A stretch of DNA of 64,000 nt, taken from Acinetobacter kanungonis. GTDB lineage: Bacteria > Pseudomonadota > Gammaproteobacteria > Pseudomonadales > Moraxellaceae. Below the pieces are notes generated by a model. It was not told the DNA's origin, made no database searches, and worked only from the letters and a program-made list of their open reading frames with translations. Location: the NCBI RefSeq assembly GCF_009939195.1, contig NZ_JAACKC010000003.1, positions 62,001 through 126,000 on the forward strand. Direction: 5' to 3'. Position numbers and translations under genes: made by a program. Of this stretch, positions 11,391 to 21,008 are shown one piece after another; position 1 is the stretch's first letter; every line of letters starts with the position of its first letter.

Positions 11391-11496
11391 ACATGAATCT
11401 ACGATTTCGTGCATGGAATTGGTAATTCTGCTTGCATTTTAAAGTTTGCAAGTTAAGTTTAGAATAACTGACTTCATTCAATGTATCTAAAAATTT

Positions 11497-12414
11497 ATGA
11501 AAACTTTGAAGATTGCAACACGCCAAAGCCCACTCGCTTTATGGCAGGCAGAATTTATTCGTTCTAGCTTAGAGGCACGTTATGCCGATTTAAAAGTAGA
11601 ACTGGTAACGTTTGTGACTCAAGGCGATAAAATTTTAGATACCCCGCTGGCCAAAATCGGTGGTAAAGGCTTGTTTGTTAAAGAGCTTGAAGCTGCGCTG
11701 TTGGATGGTCGTGCTGATTTGGCGGTACATTCCATGAAAGATGTACCGATGGCCTTGCCTGAAGGTTTAAGTCTGGCGGTGATTTGCGAGCGTGAAGATC
11801 CTTTTGATGCTTTTGTTTCAAACAGCTATGTGCATTTTGATGACCTGCCACAGGGTGCCAAAGTCGGAACCTCGAGCTTGCGCCGTAAATGCCAGATTTT
11901 AAAACAACGCCCAGACCTTGATATCATTGATTTACGTGGCAACGTCGGGACGCGCCTGTCTAAGCTGGATGCGGGTTTGTATGATGCCATTATTTTGGCG
12001 AGTGCAGGATTAAAACGTCTCGGTTTAGTAGAGCGTATTCGCCATACTTTGCCTGCCAGTGTGAGTCTTCCTGCGGTCGGACAGGGTGCACTCGGCTTAG
12101 AGTGTCGTGCAAACGACCAACAGGTGCTTGATCTGATTCAGCCGTTATTACATGCAGAAACTTCAGCCTGTGTTCGCGCCGAACGTGCATTCAATGCTTA
12201 TTTGGAAGGTGGATGTCAGGTGCCGATTGCAGGTTATGCAACCTTAAATGACGAGAAAATTCATATTGAAGGGCGTGTCGGAAGTGTTGATGGAGCGAGT
12301 CTACTGGTTGCTGAGTTAAGTGGATCTGTGGCTGATGCGGAACAATTGGGTGAAACTTTGGCAAAACGCTTGCTCGATTTAGGTGCTGGAGAGCTGTTAC
12401 GAGCTTTGCATTAA
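11497..12414 (+). CDS. hemC: Porphobilinogen deaminase (hydroxymethylbilane synthase)
   Basis: Polymerises four porphobilinogens into hydroxymethylbilane in the haem pathway. Family landmarks are present: [12 protein letters not shown] at the N-terminus, [32 protein letters not shown], and the dipyrromethane-cofactor Cys in [12 protein letters not shown] near residue 240. The length of 305 residues is standard. Three bases separate its stop from the hemD start, so hemC-hemD-hemX-hemY form one transcription unit. Confidence 0.97.
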   Translation: MKTLKIATRQSPLALWQAEFIRSSLEARYADLKVELVTFVTQGDKILDTPLAKIGGKGLFVKELEAALLDGRADLAVHSMKDVPMALPEGLSLAVICEREDPFDAFVSNSYVHFDDLPQGAKVGTSSLRRKCQILKQRPDLDIIDLRGNVGTRLSKLDAGLYDAIILASAGLKRLGLVERIRHTLPASVSLPAVGQGALGLECRANDQQVLDLIQPLLHAETSACVRAERAFNAYLEGGCQVPIAGYATLNDEKIHIEGRVGSVDGASLLVAELSGSVADAEQLGETLAKRLLDLGAGELLRALH

Positions 12415-12417
12415 GTC

Positions 12418-13197
12418 ATGTTATTTATTAATACTCGCCCGCAGGCGCGTGCGCAGGAATTGAGCTTGGCTTTGGCACAAGCAGATATGCAAGTTCTAGA
12501 TGTTCCATTATTGGAATTAGAAGCATGTGCTTGGTCTACAGATTTGCAGGGCTTGTATCAGCAGTTGCCCAAGGCAAGTTGTGTCGTGGTGGTGAGTCCT
12601 TCGGCAGTAGAATTTGGGATGGCAGGCTTGCAGCGCAGTGGTTTGACGTTGCAGGATCTGCAAACTTTACAATGGATTGCGGTTGGTGAAAAAACCGCAC
12701 AAGCATTGGCCGAGTATGGAATCCAGAGTCATGTGCCTGAAGTTGAAACCTCAGAGGGGATGTTGCAAATTCCACTCCTGCAGCATTTGTCTTCATCGGC
12801 TTGTATCGCTTTTTGGCGGGGGCAAGGCGGACGCCAATTTATGATGGAGACCCTGCAACAACAGGGCGTGTCGATTTTAAATTTTATTTTGTATCAGCGT
12901 CGTTGCCCGACGCAAACGATGCAAAATTTTGGGCAAGTTGTCGCACAATTGCAACAGCATCAGTCTTATAGTGTGCTGATCAGCAGTGAAGCTAGTTGGT
13001 TGAACTGGCTGGCTTTGATGCAATCCCATCAGCGCCTTTTTGCACATGGGCACTTTATGGTGCTCGGTGAGCGGTTATTTCAACTGCTGCTTAAAGCCCA
13101 AAAGCAGCAGCATTTAGAATTCCATCTTCATTTATTATCCGATTTAAGTACTGAAACAATATTGCAGTGCCTGCGGGCGATGCCGAGAAATGCATGA
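12418..13197 (+). CDS. hemD: Uroporphyrinogen-III synthase
   Basis: Cyclises hydroxymethylbilane to uroporphyrinogen III. The sequence is divergent, as usual for HemD, but the pattern is right: FINTRPQARAQEL at the N-terminus, VVVSPSAVEFG near residue 60, AVGEKTAQAL near 88, and SVLISSEASWLNWL near 190. Length is 259 residues. The position between hemC and hemX supports the call. Its stop overlaps the next start in an ATGA arrangement at 13194-13197. Confidence 0.9.
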   Translation: MLFINTRPQARAQELSLALAQADMQVLDVPLLELEACAWSTDLQGLYQQLPKASCVVVVSPSAVEFGMAGLQRSGLTLQDLQTLQWIAVGEKTAQALAEYGIQSHVPEVETSEGMLQIPLLQHLSSSACIAFWRGQGGRQFMMETLQQQGVSILNFILYQRRCPTQTMQNFGQVVAQLQQHQSYSVLISSEASWLNWLALMQSHQRLFAHGHFMVLGERLFQLLLKAQKQQHLEFHLHLLSDLSTETILQCLRAMPRNA

Positions 13198-14048
13198 AAA
13201 AGTTTTTAATTATTGTGATTTTGGTCTGTGTGGCATGGATTGCCAAATTAAGTTATGACCTTTTTCAATTGAATCAAACCCAGATGGTCATGCAGAACAC
13301 ATTACAGCAATTAGAAAGTAATAGCGCCAGTCTGAATGATCAACTCGTGGCTTTGCAACGTCAGAATCCTAAGCAGTCTGAACCAGCAGCGACCACTGCC
13401 TCAGCACCTGCCGCTGCGAGTGAACCAGCGGCAAACACCATGCTGCAGATTGATCCGATGGTCTTGATTCGTCAACAATTAGACTTGGTGGATTTTGCCT
13501 TACAGCAACAGCAATATCATTATGCTTTAGAAAAGTTGGCTCAGCTGAATCTGAAACTGGAACAGTATGCTTTAGCACCAGCCCTCAAACAAAGTTTGCA
13601 TCAGGCGATTGCAAAAGACCAGAAGCTGATCCAGCAGACGGTACAAGCGCGGATAGAACAACAGCAACAAATCCAACAATTATCACAACAACTTGATTTG
13701 GCATTAACCCAAGAAATCAAACAAGGGCAAATGCGTCCAGCGAGTGCGGAGAATAGCTCATTCTGGCAACGCTGGTTTGTATTGCAACCTGCCACTCAGC
13801 CTGCAACTCAATTGATGCAACGGGCGATTATTTTGAAGGAAGTACAGTTGCGTTTATTGGTTGCACGTGAGGCATTAACGCAAGGGCAGTATTTAGAATA
13901 TCAAAAAGATTTAAACGAGATTATCCAGATTTTAGCCAGCTTGCCTGATGCACAGGCGCAGAAATTTCGTAAGCAAGTCGAGAAGATCAAAGGATTCAGT
14001 ATTATTCCAATGCCAGTCCTGAATACGCGCGCTTTGCTAGGATCTTAA
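13194..14048 (+). CDS. hemX: HemX-like inner membrane protein of the hem operon
   Basis: A single N-terminal membrane segment (FLIIVILVCVAWIAKL, residues 4-19) is followed by a periplasmic, strongly Gln-rich helical domain with coiled-coil stretches and a short Ala/Pro/Thr linker around residues 60-85. This is the architecture of HemX, often annotated as uroporphyrinogen-III C-methyltransferase, although no methyltransferase motifs are present. I chose ATG 13194 because it overlaps the hemD stop as ATGA; the open frame extends a few codons further upstream. The role of HemX is not well established; the assignment rests on gene order and topology. Confidence 0.8.
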   Translation: MKKFLIIVILVCVAWIAKLSYDLFQLNQTQMVMQNTLQQLESNSASLNDQLVALQRQNPKQSEPAATTASAPAAASEPAANTMLQIDPMVLIRQQLDLVDFALQQQQYHYALEKLAQLNLKLEQYALAPALKQSLHQAIAKDQKLIQQTVQARIEQQQQIQQLSQQLDLALTQEIKQGQMRPASAENSSFWQRWFVLQPATQPATQLMQRAIILKEVQLRLLVAREALTQGQYLEYQKDLNEIIQILASLPDAQAQKFRKQVEKIKGFSIIPMPVLNTRALLGS

Positions 14049-14049
14049 T

Positions 14050-15243
14050 ATGAAACAGATTCTTTTGGCTTATGCATTTATCTGTCTGATCCTGATCGCA
14101 TTACTCAGTGTTTTGAGTTATGGCTATGGCGCAGGTTATGTCTACGTCTATTGGCGTGAATGGCAATTCCAGAGCAATGTCTGGTTTGTGTTTATCGTAT
14201 TGGCTGTGCTGGGTTTTATCTTTCAGTTGGTTTGGTTGTTGCTTAAACGTTATTTTACTCGTGAGCAAAGAAAGCAAACAGTCATTTATGACTTCAAAAC
14301 CTTGCATCCTTATGAACAATTGGCGGTGATTTGGCTCTTGGATGCAGGGCGGGAGCAACAGCAGTTTATTCAGAATGCATTTACCCAGTCGGGATTGTTG
14401 CGTGGTGTGATTGATTCACGCCTGTATTTGATGCAGCAACAATATCCTGAAGCCTTGTCGGTACTGAGTCAGAGTCATGCCATGGCATTTGAGTTGGCAG
14501 AAATTCAGCGGATTCAGGTTTTTCTTGCACAGCAGGATGCAGAACAGGCACTGACACACCTTGAGTTTTTAACCCAGCATGAACTCTCTCCATGGTTGAA
14601 AGATGTAGAAACGGCCTATGAGCAACGTTTAACTGAGTTATGGGGAGCCTTCGCGGTTCAGTTTCCGTGGCAATATTTACGCTCCATGCAATATGGTCAT
14701 CTGGATGAAGCAACCAAGCAAGCTTGGTTAGAACAACTGTTACAACAGTTTGATCGTGCCAGTCTTGAAAATTTGCAAGATTTGCAGCAGCGCTATTTAG
14801 ATTTATCCAGCGAAATTGAAACTCGGAGTTATTCAATTAAAACCTTATGGTTGAAATTATTGTCGCGCTTACCCGATTTAAGTCAGCAACATGAAGATTT
14901 GGCCCTGCATTTGCTTGATCAGCAATTTAATGCAGAAGTGTTTTATTTGTGGTTCCAGCAGCAGTTGTTGAAACAAGTGCCGAATTATAGTGATGTGGAG
15001 CAGCATATTCAGGACTGGGAATTGAAGTATCCGTCTTTGCCTGTTTTAACCTTTGCAAAATGGCATGTCTATGATGCGACTGGTCGGTTCAATAAAGCAG
15101 ATGAATTATTAACTTTATATCCTGATAATGTGCTGATGAATTATTTGCGGATTAAATCGACGTTGAAAAATCGTGAAGATTTGATTCAACAGTTAAATTT
15201 TATCTTTGAAAATAATGCAAATTTTGTAAAAATTAAGATTTAA
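14050..15243 (+). CDS. hemY: HemY-like membrane protein (haem biosynthesis operon)
   Basis: Two N-terminal membrane segments (about residues 4-27 and 42-64) precede a cytoplasmic or peripheral helical-repeat region of TPR type, for example RLYLMQQQYPEALSVLSQS and AEIQRIQVFLAQQDAEQALTHL (quoted in parts). This is the proteobacterial HemY topology, unrelated to the protoporphyrinogen oxidase of the same name. It starts two bases after the hemX stop. Function in tetrapyrrole metabolism is inferred from its conserved place in the hem operon. Confidence 0.82.
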   Translation: MKQILLAYAFICLILIALLSVLSYGYGAGYVYVYWREWQFQSNVWFVFIVLAVLGFIFQLVWLLLKRYFTREQRKQTVIYDFKTLHPYEQLAVIWLLDAGREQQQFIQNAFTQSGLLRGVIDSRLYLMQQQYPEALSVLSQSHAMAFELAEIQRIQVFLAQQDAEQALTHLEFLTQHELSPWLKDVETAYEQRLTELWGAFAVQFPWQYLRSMQYGHLDEATKQAWLEQLLQQFDRASLENLQDLQQRYLDLSSEIETRSYSIKTLWLKLLSRLPDLSQQHEDLALHLLDQQFNAEVFYLWFQQQLLKQVPNYSDVEQHIQDWELKYPSLPVLTFAKWHVYDATGRFNKADELLTLYPDNVLMNYLRIKSTLKNREDLIQQLNFIFENNANFVKIKI

Positions 15244-15251
15244 GGGAATAT

Positions 15252-15680
15252 ATGTCTTTATTCAGTGAATATCCAATCGTGCATGAGCAAAATGTCGCAT
15301 GGGGGGATATGGATGCTTTTGGTCACGTAAATAATGTGATGTATTATCGCTATATTGAAAGTGCACGAATTAATTATTTTGATGCATTAAATATATTTGG
15401 ACAAAAAGTATTAACTGTCGTTGCATCAAATCAGTGCAAATATTTACGTCCCGTATTTTATCCTGATCAATTGAAAATTGCAGTTCGAGTGGATGAGTTA
15501 CGTAATAGTGCAATGCGCATGACTTATCAATTATTCAGCACTGCACAAAATGCACTCGTGGCAACGGCAGAAGCAGTGATCGTGTGTGTCGATCAAGAAA
15601 ATATGCAAAAGGCGGCAATCCCAGAAGATATTCGTGAAAAAATTCTCAAAATGGAACATGCGGTCGGACATTTAATTTAA
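15252..15680 (+). CDS. Acyl-CoA thioesterase, 4HBT hot-dog family
   Basis: A 142-residue single hot-dog domain. The active-site motif WGDMDAFGHVNNVMYYRY, with the catalytic Asp near residue 20, is typical of 4-hydroxybenzoyl-CoA-type thioesterases, followed by YIESARINYF. It starts eight bases after hemY and may share that transcript. The acyl-CoA substrate is not predictable from the sequence. Confidence 0.88.
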   Translation: MSLFSEYPIVHEQNVAWGDMDAFGHVNNVMYYRYIESARINYFDALNIFGQKVLTVVASNQCKYLRPVFYPDQLKIAVRVDELRNSAMRMTYQLFSTAQNALVATAEAVIVCVDQENMQKAAIPEDIREKILKMEHAVGHLI

Positions 15681-15830
15681 TTCTGATGCGCTATTAAATA
15701 GTGAATCTAGATTATTTTATTTAAACTGTTTGTATATTGTTGTGAATTTAAATATAAGTGTTGAATATTGGATTTAATAAAAATATGATAATCCAGTGTT
15801 ATAAATTAAATCGTATTTAATGGAGTTAAT

Positions 15831-16157
15831 ATGATGCCAGACATTAGTAATTTATCTGTAGAAGAGTTAAAGCGTTTACAAGTAGAAGCGGAAGCCTTAA
15901 TCGTTTCTAAAAAAGATCAAGCAATTGAAGATGCTTATACTCAGATTATGGATGTTGCTGATAAAGTAGGTTTGAGTATTGAACAAATCTTAGAGTTTGG
16001 CGCAACTAAACGTAAGAAAAGTACTCGTAAATCTGTAGAACCACGTTATCGCAATAAATCAGATGCTTCAGAAACTTGGACTGGTCGTGGTAAACAACCG
16101 CGCTGGTTAGTGGCTGAATTGGAAAAAGGTGCAAAACTTGAAGATTTCCTTATCTAA
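15831..16157 (+). CDS. hns: H-NS family nucleoid-associated protein
   Basis: A 108-residue H-NS-like protein. The N-terminal half is a helical oligomerisation region (SVEELKRLQVEAEALIV), and the C-terminal DNA-binding domain has the family core YRNKSDASETWTGRGKQPRWL, where the TWTGRGKQPRW loop corresponds to the AT-hook-like minor-groove motif. It would silence A+T-rich acquired DNA. Two tandem ATGs (15831 and 15834) follow a GGAG site; the second has the better spacing. The upstream 150 bases are very A+T-rich. It has its own terminator. Confidence 0.93.
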   Translation: MMPDISNLSVEELKRLQVEAEALIVSKKDQAIEDAYTQIMDVADKVGLSIEQILEFGATKRKKSTRKSVEPRYRNKSDASETWTGRGKQPRWLVAELEKGAKLEDFLI

Positions 16158-16195
16158 TCTTCATAAGATTGTCATCCAATCTGATTAAATTATTC

Positions 16196-16223
16196 AAACC
16201 AAGCAAAACTGCTTGGTTTTTTT
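16196..16223 (+). terminator. Terminator after the H-NS gene
   Basis: AAACCAAGCA pairs perfectly with TGCTTGGTTT around a four-base loop, followed by TTTTT. Confidence 0.9.
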
Positions 16224-16322
16224 ATATTGATCAATTGGCGGTGAAAAAAAAGTGTGCATAATGGGTGGCAAAGATAAAATATATATTTTAGGAAGAAAAA
16301 TAGTGATGTTGGTTGTGGTGGG

Positions 16323-17066
16323 ATGACAAAAAAAAATAAGCACCTTGGATGGTGGATTTTTGCCTTAAGTACATTTTTATTTTTCGTCGTGCTGCAAATT
16401 CCTGCAGCTTGGCTCGTTTCAAAATTTTATAAAAATAACCAGGTGCTACAAAATGTCAGTGGCAATATTTGGCAGGGGCAGGCGGATTGGCATCAAGGTG
16501 CATTAAAAGGCTCATTGAATTGGAAAGTGCGTCCCCTAGATCTATTGTTACTCCGATTAGGTGCTCAAGTTGAGATTCATAGTGGGCGCACCCAGTTGCA
16601 AGGGATAGTCGGTTATGGTTTGGGGCAGCGTTGGACGGTTAAAGAGCTTTCTGGCGAAATAACCCCTGAAACATTAAAGCGAGTTGCAGATTGGCAATGG
16701 CCGAGTAATCCAATTCAATTGCAAGATATTCAGTTTAAATATCAAAAAGAGCAGGGCTTTCAAAAGGTTGAAGGTGCAACACAATGGGTCGGTGGAGAAC
16801 TCACTTACACGTTTGCGCAACGCCAAGAACAAATGGATATCCCAAGTTTAAAAGGAAGCTTGAGTGATCGTGATCAAGTCCTGAATATTGATGTGCGTGA
16901 TCAACGTGACCAAAAAATGATAAATCTGCTGTTGGATAAGAATCTGATGCTGGATGTGCAGATTACCCAGCGTATGCTCATGAATGTGCCTTCTTATCAG
17001 GGTAAAGCAGGTCTGGATACATATGTGGTGAGTTCACGTCAACCGCTACTGAAAGGTGGTATGTGA
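16323..17066 (+). CDS. gspN: Type II secretion system protein N
   Basis: An inner-membrane-anchored T2SS component of 247 residues. One N-terminal membrane helix (WWIFALSTFLFFVVLQIPAAW, trimmed, about residues 10-30) is followed by a beta-rich periplasmic domain with the GspN features SGNIWQGQADW and LKGSLNWKVRPLDLL. The identity is strengthened by its place just before gspC and gspD. The start at 16323 is at the edge of a GGTGGG ribosome-like site. GspN is present only in some T2SSs and its exact role is unclear. Confidence 0.88.
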   Translation: MTKKNKHLGWWIFALSTFLFFVVLQIPAAWLVSKFYKNNQVLQNVSGNIWQGQADWHQGALKGSLNWKVRPLDLLLLRLGAQVEIHSGRTQLQGIVGYGLGQRWTVKELSGEITPETLKRVADWQWPSNPIQLQDIQFKYQKEQGFQKVEGATQWVGGELTYTFAQRQEQMDIPSLKGSLSDRDQVLNIDVRDQRDQKMINLLLDKNLMLDVQITQRMLMNVPSYQGKAGLDTYVVSSRQPLLKGGM

Positions 17067-17893
17067 TGAGCGTGTTACAAGACAAACTACAGAAACTCAA
17101 TATCGGGCAGCTGGATCGTTTTGCACCGTGGTTATTGGCGTTATTGTTGACTTATCTAAGCTGGAAATTGGCCAGTATTTTTTGGTTGTGGGTGGCTCCG
17201 CCAATGCCTATGCAGCTAGAGCGTGTACAGTTAGGTTCACAGCAGCCGCAAGTTCCCAATATTAGCGCATTTGCTTTGTTTCAGGAGTCCAATACTGCCA
17301 GCATGAGTAATCTCAGTAATTTGAGTTTGCAAGGCGTGGTGGTGTCCTATCCGAATCAATACTCTTCTGCCGTGATTAAAGTCAATCAAGTGGCTGATCG
17401 ATATCGTGTCGGTGAAACTTTGGCAGGTACAGCCTTTCAGTTGGCCGAAGTGTATTGGGATCATGTTGTGTTGCGGGATGCTGCAGGGCAAACCCGAGAA
17501 GTGGCATTTAACCGTATTGCGAATGGTTTAGATCAGCCGATCGTTCCTCCAGTAGGGACAACCTCTTTGCCTACAGCGACAGCACCAACGACGACGCAGC
17601 ATGCTCTGGGGCAGGCGGTGCAACAAATGCAGCAAAACCGTGACCAGTTCTTGGCGGATATGGGGGTAGGGGCGGCAACAGGTGAAGGCTATGAGGTGAC
17701 CAGTAAAACCCCAGCGGCATTAAGGAATACTTTGGGATTGCAGCCTGGGGACCGGATTTTGTCTTTAAATGGACAGAATGTGGGACAGGGACAGAATGAT
17801 GCACAATTACTTGAACAAGCCAAACAAGCAGGGCAAGTCAAACTTGAAATAAAACGTGGTGATCAGGTGATGACCATACAACAAAATTTTTAA
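17066..17893 (+). CDS. gspC: Type II secretion system protein C
   Basis: Inner-membrane clamp protein linking the T2SS platform to the secretin. A single N-terminal membrane segment (WLLALLLTYLSWKLASIFWL region) is followed by the homology region (LSLQGVVVSYPNQYSSAVIK, residues about 95-115; YRVGETLAGT), a Pro/Thr-rich linker near 170-185, and a C-terminal PDZ domain (GLQPGDRILSLNGQNV). The start is either GTG 17063 or ATG 17066; the latter overlaps the gspN stop as TGATG and is preferred. The other gsp genes are not in this window. Confidence 0.92.
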   Translation: MSVLQDKLQKLNIGQLDRFAPWLLALLLTYLSWKLASIFWLWVAPPMPMQLERVQLGSQQPQVPNISAFALFQESNTASMSNLSNLSLQGVVVSYPNQYSSAVIKVNQVADRYRVGETLAGTAFQLAEVYWDHVVLRDAAGQTREVAFNRIANGLDQPIVPPVGTTSLPTATAPTTTQHALGQAVQQMQQNRDQFLADMGVGAATGEGYEVTSKTPAALRNTLGLQPGDRILSLNGQNVGQGQNDAQLLEQAKQAGQVKLEIKRGDQVMTIQQNF

Positions 17894-17935
17894 ATGATGA
17901 GAAATCGACCCTAGGGTTAGGAAACACAGAAGTAT

Positions 17936-20197
17936 ATGGCTTTATTTCATAATAATCGTCCAGTTTGGGCTTTGCTCGCAAGTGCACCTTTAATTGTTGC
18001 TGTAAGTAGCAGTACCTATGCGCAAACATGGAAAATTAACCTACGTGATGCAGATTTAACGGCATTTATTAATGAAGTAGCCGATATTACGGGTAAAAAC
18101 TTTGCTGTGGATCCGCGTGTGCGTGGCAATGTGACGGTCATTTCTAATAAGCCACTGAACAAAAATGAAGTGTATGACCTGTTCCTTGGGGTATTAAATG
18201 TTAATGGCGTGGTCGCGATTCCCTCAGGCAATACTGTCAAAATTGTGCCAGATAGTAATGTAAAAAGCTCGGGCATTCCCTACGATGCAAGAAAGCGCGC
18301 TACGGGGGATCAAATTGTCACCCGTGTGATCTGGCTGGAAAATACCAATGCCAATGACTTAATTCCTGCACTACGCCCATTGATGCCGCAGTTCGCAAAC
18401 TTGTCGGCTGTGCCGGGGGCGAATGCACTGATCGTTTCTGATCGTGCCAGCAATATTTATCAACTGGAAACCATCATCCGTAACTTGGATGGGACTGACC
18501 AGCACGATATTGAAGCCATTACCTTGCAATCCAGCCAAGCTGAAGAAATGATTGGCTTATTGGATTCCATGACAGCAACGGGTGCAGCCAAAGACCTGAA
18601 AGGTGCTCGCGTGCGTGTGATTGCGGATAACCGGACCAACCGCATTTTGATTAAAGGTGATACCGCAACTCGTAAGCGCTTACGTCAACTGATTGAAATG
18701 CTGGATGTGCCTGCTGCGGACCGCTTGGGTGGGTTGAAGGTTTTTCGTCTGAAATATGCCAGTGCCAAAAATTTGGCGGAAATATTGCAAGGTCTTGTGA
18801 CTGGGCAGGCAGTTTCAGGGTTTGACGGCAAAGGCAATAGCACTTCTAATTCGAACAGCAGCATGTTGGGAAATAGTAATAACAGCACCAACTCTAGCAG
18901 CTCATCCTCTTCAAGTATTTCGACGCCTTCCATTAACTTGGGTGGTGGTTCTTCGAGTAGCAATCAAAATAACATTACCAGTTTTAATGCCAACGGCATC
19001 AGTATCATTGCGGACAGTTCGCAAAATGCTCTGGTGGTCAAAGCCGATCCACAATTGATGCGAGAAATCGAATCAGCGATTCAGCAACTGGATATCCGTC
19101 GTCAACAAGTCCTGATTGAAGCAGCAATTATTGAAGTTGAAGGCACTGATGCTGATCAGCTTGGTGTGCAATGGGCTTTAGGGGATATTAGTAGCGGCGT
19201 GGGCTTAATCAGCTTTGATAATGTGGGTTCAAGTTTGGCGAGTCTGGCAGCAGGTTATTTAACTGGTGGTGCTTCTGGTTTGGGGCAGGCATTGACGGGT
19301 GCTGGTAGTTCATTGGTGCTGGGTGACTATAAAGAAGGCAGTGATGGCTCACGTCAGCTTTATGGTGCACTGATTCAGGCGCTCAAGGAAAATACCAAGT
19401 CCAATCTGCTTTCAACACCTTCGATTGTGACCATGGATAACGAAGAAGCTTATATTGTGGTGGGTGAGAACGTCCCGTTTGTGACAGGATCAGTGAGTAC
19501 CAGTAATGGCACAGTCAACCCCTATACTACCATTGAGCGTAAAGATGTCGGTGTCACGCTGAAAGTGATTCCGCACATTGGCGAAAATGGCACGGTTCGC
19601 TTGGAAGTTGAGCAGGAAGTTTCTGGGGTGAAAAGCAGCAAAGGTCAAGCTTCAGATCTGGTGACAAGTAAAAGAGCGATTAAAACTGCAATTTTGGCGG
19701 AACATGGACAAACCGTGGTTTTGGGTGGTCTAATTTCAGATAATTCGGTTTATAGTCGTCAATCTGTGCCAGGATTTGGGGCAATTCCCGGTGTTGGGCG
19801 CTTATTTAGATCGGATTCGAAATCCAATCAGAAGCGCAATTTATTGGTGTTTATCCATCCAACAATTGTTGGTAGCGGTGAAGATGTACGTCGCTTATCT
19901 CAGCAACGCTATAGCCAGTTGTATAGCTTGCAGTTGGCGTTGGATAAAGATGGTAGTTTTGCCAAGTTGCCTGAGCAGGTAGATGACGCTTATATGCAGC
20001 GTTTGCCTGTGAAATCTGGCGCACCACGGACCAGTCCTTATCAGGCAGTGCCTTCTGCTGCACAGCCATCTAATGCTGTGGCCGTAACAACTCCTGTTGC
20101 GATTGAACCTGCGATCAGTAGTACGCCTGTGCCGAAATCCGAAGTGGAAAAAACCAAAAATACCGTGACCACCATCAGTGTTCGTCCAGCGTCTTAA
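17936..20197 (+). CDS. gspD: Type II secretion system secretin GspD
   Basis: Outer-membrane secretin channel of 753 residues. A signal peptide ends near TYAQ (about residue 30), followed by the N0 domain (WKINLRDADLTAFINEV), the N1-N3 domains with repeated ANALIVSDRASNI- and NRILIKGD-type strands, and the secretin core with VPFVTGS and the signature VPGFGAIPGVGRLF. A long Ser/Asn-rich insertion lies in N3 around residues 298-350. The C-terminal 80 residues are a Pro/Val-rich S-domain-like tail. It starts 42 bases after gspC and is clearly the same operon. Confidence 0.96.
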   Translation: MALFHNNRPVWALLASAPLIVAVSSSTYAQTWKINLRDADLTAFINEVADITGKNFAVDPRVRGNVTVISNKPLNKNEVYDLFLGVLNVNGVVAIPSGNTVKIVPDSNVKSSGIPYDARKRATGDQIVTRVIWLENTNANDLIPALRPLMPQFANLSAVPGANALIVSDRASNIYQLETIIRNLDGTDQHDIEAITLQSSQAEEMIGLLDSMTATGAAKDLKGARVRVIADNRTNRILIKGDTATRKRLRQLIEMLDVPAADRLGGLKVFRLKYASAKNLAEILQGLVTGQAVSGFDGKGNSTSNSNSSMLGNSNNSTNSSSSSSSSISTPSINLGGGSSSSNQNNITSFNANGISIIADSSQNALVVKADPQLMREIESAIQQLDIRRQQVLIEAAIIEVEGTDADQLGVQWALGDISSGVGLISFDNVGSSLASLAAGYLTGGASGLGQALTGAGSSLVLGDYKEGSDGSRQLYGALIQALKENTKSNLLSTPSIVTMDNEEAYIVVGENVPFVTGSVSTSNGTVNPYTTIERKDVGVTLKVIPHIGENGTVRLEVEQEVSGVKSSKGQASDLVTSKRAIKTAILAEHGQTVVLGGLISDNSVYSRQSVPGFGAIPGVGRLFRSDSKSNQKRNLLVFIHPTIVGSGEDVRRLSQQRYSQLYSLQLALDKDGSFAKLPEQVDDAYMQRLPVKSGAPRTSPYQAVPSAAQPSNAVAVTTPVAIEPAISSTPVPKSEVEKTKNTVTTISVRPAS

Positions 20198-20269
20198 TGG
20201 CGAGTGGGCAAAATTGAAATGTACTGCTTGCATGGTATGATGATGCAAAATCAATAAAGAGATAATGTA

Positions 20270-20938
20270 ATGACTTGGAAGATACAGGCAATTACGGGCG
20301 AATACGCGGGGCAGGAAATCAGCATCGACCGTGATATGTTGGTTGGGCGTCATCAAGAAGCAGATGTTTTGTTGCAGTCGGCAGAAGTGTCGCGTAAACA
20401 TGCCGCGTTGTTGTTAAAAGAGCAAGCGTTATGGGTGCAAGATTTAAACTCATCTAATGGCACTTTTGTGAATGACTTAAGAATTGAAACTGAAAGTCCA
20501 TTACAAGAGGGCGACATTGTTCAGTTCGCCAGCTTTAAATTTTCCGTGTTAGCGCCTGCGCAATCGGCAGATGCTGCAGAGGCTGAAACCGTAGTAGAGC
20601 AGCCTGCAGAAGCTGTTGCACCATCTGAAACGACTGCAGAAAAAACCGCAGCAGAACAGATGAATGATCAAGGAATGCCTAGCTTGACTGAGCGTGATGG
20701 CAATGTGCAGTTAAGTCGAGATGGTATGCCACAGCATGTCTCTGTGCCAAAACCTGCGCCAATTCCAGAAGGTGTGGATGTGTCTAAAGCCACGCCAAAT
20801 CCTGAGCCAATTCCCGTTGAACAACCTGTTTCTCGTGTTGAAGAAGAGCGTGTACAACAGAAAAATGCGTCGTTGGGTTTAATCACCATTATTGTTTTGG
20901 TGATTTTAGCCATCTTGGCGTGGGTGATGTTTAAATAA
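20270..20938 (+). CDS. FHA-domain membrane protein
   Basis: The N-terminal forkhead-associated domain (about residues 20-92) carries the conserved GRH, VSRKHA and NSSNGTFVND motifs that bind phosphothreonine. It is followed by a long Ala/Glu/Pro-rich, probably disordered linker and a C-terminal membrane helix (LITIIVLVILAILAWVMF, residues 204-221), a tail-anchored arrangement. It lies 72 bases after gspD and may be co-transcribed. No kinase is nearby, so the phosphoprotein partner is unknown. Confidence 0.85.
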   Translation: MTWKIQAITGEYAGQEISIDRDMLVGRHQEADVLLQSAEVSRKHAALLLKEQALWVQDLNSSNGTFVNDLRIETESPLQEGDIVQFASFKFSVLAPAQSADAAEAETVVEQPAEAVAPSETTAEKTAAEQMNDQGMPSLTERDGNVQLSRDGMPQHVSVPKPAPIPEGVDVSKATPNPEPIPVEQPVSRVEEERVQQKNASLGLITIIVLVILAILAWVMFK

Positions 20939-20957
20939 TCTGGGAAATCCCTACAAT

Positions 20958-20984
20958 AAAGGCATGCTCTGGCATGCCTTTTTT
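20958..20984 (+). terminator. Terminator after the FHA protein gene
   Basis: AAAGGCATGC pairs with GCATGCCTTT around a four-base loop, followed by T residues. Its presence argues against the in-frame ATG at 20964 as the start of gph. Confidence 0.9.
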
Positions 20985-21008
20985 ATTACTGAAGAATTTG
21001 GGTCGCTT

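Noticed and set aside
14381..14836. Long open frame (151 codons) on the minus strand inside hemY
   Set aside because: It is antisense to a well-supported gene, lacks a ribosome site and has a biased, non-protein-like composition; it is a shadow of the hemY codon pattern.
19895..20401. 168-codon minus-strand frame across the gspD end and the FHA start
   Set aside because: It overlaps two real genes and their gap, with no ribosome site or family match.
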